Shown here piece by piece: positions 1 through 5,309 of a DNA stretch of 7,906 nt (positions are counted from its first letter, which is position 1; each line of letters starts with the position of its first letter). Source of the DNA: an uncultured Clostridia bacterium (lineage in GTDB: Bacteria; Bacillota; Clostridia; Peptostreptococcales; Acidaminobacteraceae); NCBI GenBank assembly GCA_945950065.1, contig CAMFGQ010000064.1, forward strand, positions 1 to 7,906, written 5' to 3'. The notes under the pieces are model-generated. The model did not search any database and was not told where the DNA came from. It saw only the letters and a program-made list of their open reading frames with translations. The position numbers were made by a program, and so were the translations under genes.

Positions 1-269
1 TTCCAATTAACAGCTGAGGATTGAGGAATATAGGAAATGCGTTGTCTCACCTTTTTTCCCTCTTCTCCAAAAATCTTCACATGACCCGATAGCCTTTTCT
101 CAAGCCCTAGAATTCCTTTTATAAGGGTAGACTTGCCAGCGCCATTAGGCCCAATGATTGCCGTCCTACTCCCCTTGGGGATGTTTAGATCATTGTCCCA
201 CAGCACAGGTTGATCGCCATAGGCCATGGTGAGGTCTTCTACAGTGAGGATGATCTCTTTGTTTAACAT
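1..269 (-). CDS. Metal ABC transporter ATP-binding protein (MntB/ZnuC-like), partial: N-terminal 89 residues
   Basis: This is the ATPase subunit of a metal-ion ABC importer. It hydrolyses ATP on the cytoplasmic side to drive uptake of the cation delivered by the lipoprotein encoded just upstream. The ATG at 267-269 opens a frame that runs off the left edge after 89 codons. Visible features are an A-loop aromatic (Tyr17), the Walker A motif GPNGAGKST at residues 40-48, and a Q-loop region YIPQ with Gln83 followed by SSAVNW. The family of manganese/iron/zinc ATPases commonly has a similar 'VPQ...VDW' stretch here. The signature motif, Walker B and H-loop lie outside the window. The start is 8 bases after the stop of the binding-protein gene, so the two are certainly cotranscribed; the ribosome site is modest (GGTAAAGAG before ATG). 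The order binding protein then ATPase is that of Bacillus mntAB. Membrane permease genes are expected further left. The exact metal is an inference. Confidence 0.93.
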   Translation of the reverse strand, partial: MLNKEIILTVEDLTMAYGDQPVLWDNDLNIPKGSRTAIIGPNGAGKSTLIKGILGLEKRLSGHVKIFGEEGKKVRQRISYIPQSSAVNW

Positions 270-277
270 CTCTTTAC

Positions 278-1195
278 CTACTTTAAGTTTTCTACAATGA
301 GAGTAATGTTGTGTCGAAGCATATCTAAAAAGGTGTCGCCATATTGACCTTTTGGTGCTAGGGAGTCAGAGAAGAGTTCTTGCCCCTCACCCTTGACCAC
401 CTTCACATCAAATCCTTTTGCTTTACAGGCTTCCTTTAGTTTCTCCATCCTGGCTGGATCCGTGGTAGACTCAGCAAAAATAGCTTTCACCTTTTTCTCC
501 ACAATAAAGTTCACCGTTTCATGAATGTCTTTCGTGGCAACTTCTGAATCCGTACTCACTCCTTGAGGGGCTAATACAGGAATGGAAAAGCTACGGGAAA
601 AGTACAGAAAAGCGTCATGGGGAGTAATGAGATAGCGACTCTCTTCAGGTACCTGAGAAATCAGCTTTACTCCTTCTTCATTTAATTTCGTTAACTCAAG
701 TGCATAATCATCAAGATTGTTTTTAATCATGTCCTCCTGTTCAGGGAGAAGTTGAATCAGATGTTCCGCGGCCTTCTTCATAGCAAGTTGATACAAGTCG
801 AGATCAAACCAAAAGTGAGGATCGATGACAATTTCACCTTCATCATCCATGGTCCCAACACGTTCAGGAGGAAATCCTTCCGTCACGGCATGACCCTTTG
901 TAGAAAGCACATCTTCCATCTTACCTTCAAAGTGCAGCCCATGATAAAGCAAAAGATCAGCACGATTAATCTTTTCAAGATCACCAGGCTTTGCTATATA
1001 GAGATGAGGATCTTCTCCAGCAGGAATGATCAGCTCAATCTCAACAGCATCCCCAACAAGTTGAGTCACCATATCTTCTATAAATGAGGTGGTAACCGTT
1101 ACAACCTTTCCTTGTTTTCCTAAATCCGCTTCATTTGTACTACAGCCCACAACAAGGAGCAGACTAAGTAGAAGTAGTAAACCTATTTTTTTCAT
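278..1195 (-). CDS. Metal ABC transporter substrate-binding lipoprotein (MntA/TroA type, cluster A-I)
   Basis: Extracytoplasmic receptor that captures a divalent metal (Mn2+ most likely, Zn2+ or Fe2+ possible) and passes it to the ABC permease. I chose the ATG at 1193-1195 (305 aa) because GGAG lies 6 bases before it; an in-frame ATG at 1211-1213 adds only MKMEII and has a poor ribosome site. From the chosen start there is a signal peptide with two Lys, a Leu-rich core and lipobox LVVGC, so Cys18 is the lipidated residue. The four ligand positions of the TroA/PsaA fold are seen as His64 (EDPHLY), His127 (DPHFWFD), His193 (TPHDAF) and Asp277 (LFSDSL). The set His-His-His-Asp matches TroA-like proteins rather than the His-His-Glu-Asp set of PsaA/MtsA. 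The His-rich loop typical of many ZnuA proteins is absent. C-terminal elements FAEST and LRHN also fit the family. It is the first gene of the operon and is preceded by a promoter and a palindromic operator. Confidence 0.93.
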   Translation of the reverse strand: MKKIGLLLLLSLLLVVGCSTNEADLGKQGKVVTVTTSFIEDMVTQLVGDAVEIELIIPAGEDPHLYIAKPGDLEKINRADLLLYHGLHFEGKMEDVLSTKGHAVTEGFPPERVGTMDDEGEIVIDPHFWFDLDLYQLAMKKAAEHLIQLLPEQEDMIKNNLDDYALELTKLNEEGVKLISQVPEESRYLITPHDAFLYFSRSFSIPVLAPQGVSTDSEVATKDIHETVNFIVEKKVKAIFAESTTDPARMEKLKEACKAKGFDVKVVKGEGQELFSDSLAPKGQYGDTFLDMLRHNITLIVENLK

Positions 1196-1200
1196 GATTA

Positions 1201-1205
1201 TCTCC
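1201..1205 (-). promoter_or_regulatory. Ribosome binding site deciding the start of the metal-binding lipoprotein
   Basis: GGAGA on the minus strand; its GGAG core is separated by six bases from the ATG at 1193-1195. The longer alternative start at 1213 has only a weak AAAGATA-like stretch before it. The shorter form also gives a standard lipoprotein signal peptide starting with MKK. Confidence 0.75.
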
Positions 1206-1233
1206 ATTTTCATCGAATATCTTTCGAATCTTT

Positions 1234-1257
1234 ATTAGTTAGTCTAGACTAACTAAT
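1234..1257. promoter_or_regulatory. Perfect 24-bp palindrome, probable metalloregulator operator
   Basis: The half-site ATTAGTTAGTCT (1234-1245) is followed directly by its exact reverse complement (1246-1257) with no spacer and no mismatch. It lies just downstream of the predicted -10 of the metal-uptake operon, over the expected transcription start, so a bound protein would block transcription. The TTAG...CTAA arms resemble the operators of the DtxR/IdeR/SirR/MntR group (compare the DtxR-box theme TTAGGTTAG-CTAACCTAA). The identity of the regulator is inferred from that resemblance and from the gene controlled; no regulator gene is in the window. Lack of a loop and of a T-run argues against a terminator. 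Confidence 0.75.
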
Positions 1258-1260
1258 TGC

Positions 1261-1289
1261 AGTCCACTTAGTCTTTCTTCTTTTGTCAA
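1261..1289 (-). promoter_or_regulatory. Predicted sigma-A promoter of the metal ABC operon
   Basis: On the minus strand a perfect -35 hexamer TTGACA (1284-1289) is followed after 17 bases by TGGACT (1261-1266), a poor -10 with three of six consensus bases. The start would fall near 1254, inside the 24-bp palindrome. A good -35 with a weak -10 next to an operator fits a promoter that is strongly controlled. The -35 is convincing; the exact -10 is uncertain. Confidence 0.55.
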
Positions 1290-1382
1290 GCAAAAAAGGA
1301 GGTTAAAGTTTCAAGGAGGGTGTTTCAATAGGCTTATCCTCTACTTCTCTTCTTTAACCACATAAAGAGTTGGCCACAAGAA

Positions 1383-1420
1383 AACCCCCTTTGTTGGATG
1401 TTAATCCAACAAAGGGGGTT
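1383..1420 (-). terminator. Rho-independent terminator after the M20 amidohydrolase gene
   Basis: A 17-bp perfect stem (1383-1399 paired with 1404-1420) with the four-base loop GTTA includes five consecutive C-G pairs at its base. Read on the minus strand it is followed by TTTTCTTG, a usable U-run, and it begins 43 bases after the stop of the amidohydrolase gene. On the plus strand there is no T-run after it. It insulates the metal operon promoter from the upstream gene. Confidence 0.9.
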
Positions 1421-1462
1421 AGCTCATTAAGGATAGAATCCCCATTCTTTCCTAACTACTTT

Positions 1463-2581
1463 TTACTCAATGCCTTCTCGTGCAATCTTTTCAAAAAGCT
1501 CTAGACCCTTAGATAGGGCTGCATCAGGAAACTCAAAGGCTACATTATGCATAGGTGGTAGATCTTCACCCAATCCTAGTATAAAATAGCAGGCTGGTGC
1601 ATGTTTAGCAATATGCCCAAAGTCCTCTGAACTTCTTAATGGTTCCTCATCAATCTGATAATCAAAACCATGTTTGTCCATAAAGGGGATTACTTTCTCT
1701 ACTAGCTCTGGATCATTTCTTGTTTCAGGGAATCGCTCCAGATACTCAAAGCTGTGTTCTAGGCCACGTTTTGTCGCTTCCTCTGCAACAAAGTCTTCTA
1801 CATGGGAGATCAGCTTATCCATCTCCGCTTCATGGTAGGCACGGAGCGTCATACCCATCTCTGCTGTTGAAGGTGAAACTCCGAAGGCCACTTCTCCAAG
1901 GCGCTGATAGACCACGGTTGCCATAACGAGATTCTCAAAGTCATGTCCATTCCAGCTCATAGGAGCAAAGCCATTAAACTGAGAAAGTGGCTCTACCAAG
2001 CTTGTTAGCTCAGCCATTAGGTAGGCGGGATTGTTTCCATCTTCTGGCTGGGAAGCATGGCTCTGTACACCTTTTAACTTGACTTTCATTCCTGTTGAGG
2101 CACAAAATCCTATCCCAGGTCTAAAGTAGAATTGTCCAAACTTCTTACCAGAAAAACCATGGAGAGCAAAGGACTTATCTATCTTGACCTCATCAAAGAC
2201 CTCTACCGTTTCAAATGCCCCTTCGCCAGTTTCTTCAGCATGTTGGAATAAGAACACAATGTTTCTTCCAAGCTTTTCACCATCAAGTGTAGCGGCTAAA
2301 CCTGCCAAAATTGCAGTATGACCATCATGTCCACATCCATGGAAACTGGATCCATCTTCATGCAAAATGGCATCAAAATCAGCTCTAAAGAGATAGGTTT
2401 CATCGGCTCCTTCATCATGGAAGGCATAGAGCCAGCGGTCCTTTTCAACGATTTTGAGATTTTGTGTATTGGCCTCTAAAAACTCTCGTATGCGTCGCCT
2501 TGTTTCTACTTCCTGCATCGATGGTTCGGGATGAGCATTTAGGTCATGCCTAAAATCAATTACCTTATCAATGATCTTCAT
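1463..2581 (-). CDS. M20 family metallo-amidohydrolase (M20D, aminoacylase / N-acyl-amino-acid deacylase type)
   Basis: Predicted cytoplasmic two-metal hydrolase that removes an acyl group from an N-acylated amino acid or related amide; the substrate cannot be told from sequence. The 372 residues show the family motifs in order: RHDLNAHPEPS (11-21), FRADFDA (65-71), HGCGHDGHTA with metal ligands Cys83 and His85 (81-90), HAEE with general base Glu116 and ligand Glu117, ligand His141 in LHGF, the lid-domain His175 in SHASQPE, SSEDFG (317-322) and C-terminal ligand His345 in PMHN. The Cys ligand in CGHD is typical of M20D. The segment between FRAD and CGHD is about ten residues shorter than in the usual M20D proteins, and the common 'DALP' is 'DAILHED', suggesting a divergent subgroup. 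AAAGGAG sits six bases before the ATG. It stands alone, with a strong terminator downstream. Relatives include N-acetyl-diaminopimelate deacetylase and hippurate hydrolase, but neither name is justified here. Confidence 0.93.
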   Translation of the reverse strand: MKIIDKVIDFRHDLNAHPEPSMQEVETRRRIREFLEANTQNLKIVEKDRWLYAFHDEGADETYLFRADFDAILHEDGSSFHGCGHDGHTAILAGLAATLDGEKLGRNIVFLFQHAEETGEGAFETVEVFDEVKIDKSFALHGFSGKKFGQFYFRPGIGFCASTGMKVKLKGVQSHASQPEDGNNPAYLMAELTSLVEPLSQFNGFAPMSWNGHDFENLVMATVVYQRLGEVAFGVSPSTAEMGMTLRAYHEAEMDKLISHVEDFVAEEATKRGLEHSFEYLERFPETRNDPELVEKVIPFMDKHGFDYQIDEEPLRSSEDFGHIAKHAPACYFILGLGEDLPPMHNVAFEFPDAALSKGLELFEKIAREGIE

Positions 2582-2610
2582 CGAATTCTCCTTTCAACTA
2601 CATTCATCAT
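2578..2610 (-). other. Possible leader micro-ORF overlapping the amidohydrolase start
   Basis: A strong Shine-Dalgarno-like GAGGGGAGGA (2611-2620) precedes two tandem ATGs that open a 10-codon frame (MMNVVERRIR). Its TGA stop (2578-2580) overlaps the amidohydrolase ATG (2579-2581), and it contains that gene's own ribosome site (AAAGGAG). A third ATG in another frame (2601-2603) is immediately followed by TAG. The arrangement would allow translational coupling, but such a short ORF could arise by chance. Confidence 0.3.
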
Positions 2611-2680
2611 TCCTCCCCTCACCTTTACCCGATATTCCTCTACTCCATCATCTTGGGGTAAGGATTCACGATAAAGAAAA

Positions 2681-2702
2681 AGATAGCCCTAGTGGGCTAT
2701 CT
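2681..2702 (-). terminator. Rho-independent terminator after the AI-2E family gene
   Basis: Nine perfect base pairs (2681-2689 with 2694-2702), including three adjacent C-G pairs, enclose the loop TAGT. On the minus strand the stem is followed by TTTTCTTTAT. It lies about 30 bases after the stop of the AI-2E family gene and upstream of the amidohydrolase gene, separating the two transcripts. Confidence 0.85.
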
Positions 2703-2731
2703 AATCATCACGAGTTAAACTAAGTTTTGGC

Positions 2732-3802
2732 TTAGCCTTCTAAGGAAAAGTCTTCCATATGACCAAGCTTTTTACGGATACGCTGAATGTTGCTCGCAAC
2801 AATTAAAAGCATGCCCATAAAGGGTACCCCTAGGATCATGCCAGGGATTCCCATTAATTGGCCAAAGAACAAGACCGAGAAAATAACAACCAAGGGGTGT
2901 AAGCCAACAGAACGGCTCATGACCTGTGGTGAGATTAAGTTGGAGTCAATTTGCTGAACGATAAAGATCAAAAGAGCTACCCAAAGGGCAAGGATAGGCT
3001 TCTTTGTGATGGCTAAAATAACCGGTAGGACTCCACCGATCCAGGGGCCAAAGTAAGGGATCACGTTGGTGATTCCAGCGAAAAAGCCAACTAAGAGTGG
3101 ATAAGGTACACCGATAATCCATGAACCGAGTCCTGTCAGAAGACCTACAATTGCGGCAACCAGTAATTGTCCTTTGATAAAACTACCCAGAATCAAATCA
3201 CAATCCTTAACAAATTGCTGGAGATGGGGAAGCCATCGCTCAGGAAAGAGCCCCCTAAGAAAGGCAAAGATCCTTTGCTTATCTAAGAGAAGATAGATGC
3301 TCACCATGGGAGCAAGAAGTAGGTCGACGAGCCCAGCTGTGGAGCTGAGTATGGTGGACACCACATTGCCAAAGAGCTGCCCTAATGACTTTGTTAGAGT
3401 TTGGATATGCTCCTGGATGTTGAACATTTTCATAACGGATTCAGGCATGACCTTGATTTTCCCTGCTTGAAGGGCTTCAAGAAACTCCGAAATCGAATTG
3501 ACAATTTTCGGAACATCCCGCACAAAGAAATCTACATCTACACTAAGAAGAGGTAGAATGGTGCTTACGATAAAGGTAATGATACCTAGGATCACAACAA
3601 AAACAATCAGTACAGCCCAACCTTTTTTTAATCCCTTCTTCTCAAGTTTCTTCACCAAGGGATCCAGTAAATAGGCAAGCACAAAGCCATAGATAAATGG
3701 ACGAAGGACTTTAAACAGCGGATTCCAGATAAAAAACAGAAGGACAAAGGCTCCAATCACGAGCAAAACATCAAACACTTTTAGCCTGGGTATTGATTTC
3801 AT
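2732..3802 (-). CDS. AI-2E family transporter (UPF0118) membrane protein
   Basis: Polytopic inner-membrane protein of the AI-2E exporter superfamily; members include proposed autoinducer-2 exporters and Na+/H+ antiporter-like proteins, so the substrate here is unknown. I prefer the ATG at 3800-3802 (356 aa) because AGGAG lies six bases before it, whereas it directly abuts the ATG at 3806-3808. By eye there are about seven or eight hydrophobic segments: two near the N terminus (about 10-25 and 34-48), one at 63-87, a long soluble stretch to about 140, then a compact C-terminal block. Family hallmarks are the LLLDKQRI segment (171-178), FIKGQ (208-212), NVIPYFGPWIG (246-256), QQIDSNLISPQVMS (283-296) and VGLHPLVVI (299-307), spaced as expected. 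Length is normal for the family. It has its own promoter and terminator and is divergent from the MFS gene, so no functional partner is implied by context. Confidence 0.95.
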   Translation of the reverse strand: MKSIPRLKVFDVLLVIGAFVLLFFIWNPLFKVLRPFIYGFVLAYLLDPLVKKLEKKGLKKGWAVLIVFVVILGIITFIVSTILPLLSVDVDFFVRDVPKIVNSISEFLEALQAGKIKVMPESVMKMFNIQEHIQTLTKSLGQLFGNVVSTILSSTAGLVDLLLAPMVSIYLLLDKQRIFAFLRGLFPERWLPHLQQFVKDCDLILGSFIKGQLLVAAIVGLLTGLGSWIIGVPYPLLVGFFAGITNVIPYFGPWIGGVLPVILAITKKPILALWVALLIFIVQQIDSNLISPQVMSRSVGLHPLVVIFSVLFFGQLMGIPGMILGVPFMGMLLIVASNIQRIRKKLGHMEDFSLEG

Positions 3803-3808
3803 GAACAT

Positions 3809-3813
3809 CTCCT
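3809..3813 (-). promoter_or_regulatory. Ribosome binding site deciding the start of the AI-2E family gene
   Basis: AGGAG on the minus strand is followed by ATGTTC and then ATG. It touches the first ATG (3806-3808) but is at ideal distance from the second (3800-3802), so the second is the likely start and the protein begins MKSIPRLK. Confidence 0.7.
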
Positions 3814-3824
3814 CTCAAGATTCA

Positions 3825-3852
3825 ATTATACCCTAGAAATGAATCTTGTTAA
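3825..3852 (-). promoter_or_regulatory. Sigma-A promoter of the AI-2E family gene
   Basis: On the minus strand TTAACA (3847-3852, five of six consensus bases) and TATAAT (3825-3830, perfect) are separated by 16 bases. The start would be near 3818, giving a leader of only about 16 bases that still contains the AGGAG site. Confidence 0.75.
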
Positions 3853-4002
3853 TCATTCTAAAGGAAAAACTCTTCTCTTTATTGCTTTCTCTCCTCAGGA
3901 TGAAAAGAAAAGAATAGAAAGCGCATCTCTTGGGGTATAGGAAAAACAAGCAAACACTTTTAAGCATAGTTTGAATGGTCCACTAGAGAAGGAGAGTTAC
4001 CC

Positions 4003-5216
4003 ATGGAAAACAAGAAATTTCACGGATGGAAGATCGTCTTTGCTGTCTTTATCACCATGATGACCATCTACCCACAGTCGTCAATAGCATCTCTGTCTTT
4101 ACTAATCCCGTCACAGGAGAGCTGGGCTTTAGCCCTCCAAGTTTTCTGATTTACTTTACCATTATGAGTTTTTCAAGTGTCCTATCGGCTTCCTTTGTTG
4201 GTGTGATGTTTAGAAAGTACAAAGCAAGCTATGTGATGGCTTTAGGAGTTGGCCTAGTGGCGCTATCTCTCATTGGTTTTTCACAGGCGAAAAGTTTAAT
4301 GCATTTTTATCTTCTTGCCATCCTTCAGGGTATAGGCTTATCCACTTCTTGTATTGTACCTCCTAGTGTACTGATTACCAATTGGTTTACCGAAAAGCGT
4401 GGTACTGCTCTAGGGCTTGCTCTGGCAGGCGCTGGAATCGGTGGTGCACTCTTCTCCCCCACGGCAACATGGCTGATCTTAGATTATGGATGGAGAACCG
4501 CCTATCTAGCAGCAGGTCTTCTTATGCTTCTTCTCACCATTCCTATTGTTCTTCTCCTTGTACGATTCCAACCCGCCGATATGGGACAGGAACCTTTAGG
4601 TGGAGTGGCTACATCTGGGCAGGAAGTATTTGGTCTATCCCACGAAAAAATGATCAAGACGCCTTCCTTTATTCTTATGGCCCTCTCCATCCTTTTTGCT
4701 GGACTGATGATCAATGGGCTGTTAATCAACTTTGCTCCCTACATCCAGATGATTGGATACTCTGCTCAACGGGATAGCTTTATCCTTTCCTTTAGTCTCT
4801 TCTTTATGACGGTTGGAAAGGTTTTACTGGGGAGACTTTTCGATAGGATTGGTCCTCAACAAACCTTTATTGCCATCCTTGCAAGTAGTTTACTCTGTTT
4901 GGTTTCGCTGATTTTGGCGAAGAATTTTGCTTTTGGTCTTCTTTACACAGTAGCCTTTGGGCTGGCCTCAGCTAACATTCTCATTACACCAGCTATTTTG
5001 ACTACCCTCCTCTTTGGCCCAAAGGAGTTTAGTAAAAAATATGGCTTTGTGGCTACTTTCGTGGCCCTCAGTGCAGCGCTTGTTTCTCTCTATACCGGAT
5101 ATTTTACAAAGAGTGGCGAGAGTGGATATCGACTTATGCTCTATAGCTTTATCCTTCTGTCGATTTTGAACTATGTGAGCATGTATCTATCCCTTAAACT
5201 TAAACCTAAGTTTTAG
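4003..5216 (+). CDS. MFS transporter, OFA / monocarboxylate-transporter-like, with an apparent N-terminal frameshift
   Basis: Major facilitator secondary transporter, probably for an organic anion such as a monocarboxylate; the substrate is not determined. The natural start is the ATG at 4003, eight bases after AAGGAG (3989-3994). Its first 24 codons (beginning MENKKFHGWKIVF) read as the entry into membrane helix 1. That frame then degrades and stops at 4147-4149. The rest of the protein continues in the -1 frame (open from at least 4026 to 5216) with TVVNSISVF, which matches the helix-1 pattern 'NSxSVF' of this family. Restoring one base gives a 404-residue protein of normal length with about 12 helices. 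Other marks are WFTEKRGTALG and GWRTAY (loop 4-5 region), a central cytoplasmic loop at about 189-221, and GRLFDRIG at 277-284. If translation began at 4026 the protein would start with a polar, His/Asp/Cys-rich tail and lose half of helix 1, with no ribosome site. It is either a recent pseudogene or a one-base sequencing error. No convincing promoter was found in 3853-4002. Confidence 0.85.
4071..4073 (+). other. Probable frameshift site in the MFS gene (C run)
   Basis: Frame 1 reads ...ATC TAC CCA CAG, ending the sensible N terminus, while the downstream protein reads CCC ACA GTC GTC AAT in the -1 frame. One additional C in this three-C run gives Ile-Tyr-Pro-Thr-Val-Val-Asn, a smooth join. 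No classical slippery heptamer with a downstream stem is evident, so loss of one base is favoured over programmed frameshifting. Confidence 0.65.
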
Positions 5217-5251
5217 ACACCAAGTAGTCATAGAAATGAACGATAGAATGA

Positions 5252-5284
5252 AAGAAGGAAGATGAATGAGTCATCTTCCTTCTT
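5252..5284. terminator. Bidirectional hairpin between convergent MFS and MORN genes
   Basis: A 14-bp perfect stem (5252-5265 with 5271-5284) encloses a five-base loop ATGAG. It sits 35 bases after the MFS stop and 25 bases after the MORN-gene stop. Purine-rich and pyrimidine-rich arms give TTCCTTCTT at the 3' side in the plus direction and TTCCTTCTTTCATTC in the minus direction. The U-runs are interrupted, so efficiency is uncertain, but position between convergent genes supports a shared terminator. Confidence 0.75.
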
Positions 5285-5309
5285 CATGTAATCTATACTT
5301 TCAGATGGT

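Noticed and set aside
752..1087. 111-codon plus-strand ORF opposite the metal-binding lipoprotein gene
   Set aside because: It lies wholly inside a well-supported gene on the other strand, has no family motif and no convincing ribosome site.
1301..1359. Eight-base inverted repeat GGTTAAAG (1301-1308) and CTTTAACC (1352-1359)
   Set aside because: The arms are 43 bases apart with no further pairing; expected by chance in AT-rich intergenic DNA.
4060..4080. Programmed -1 ribosomal frameshift in the MFS gene
   Set aside because: No X-XXY-YYZ slippery heptamer or obvious downstream stimulator is present, and transporters of this type are not known to need one; base loss is simpler.
4382..4777. 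131-codon plus-strand ORF inside the MFS gene
   Set aside because: Its translation is rich in Ser, Trp, Arg and Cys without membrane or domain pattern, while the overlapping frame is a clear transporter.
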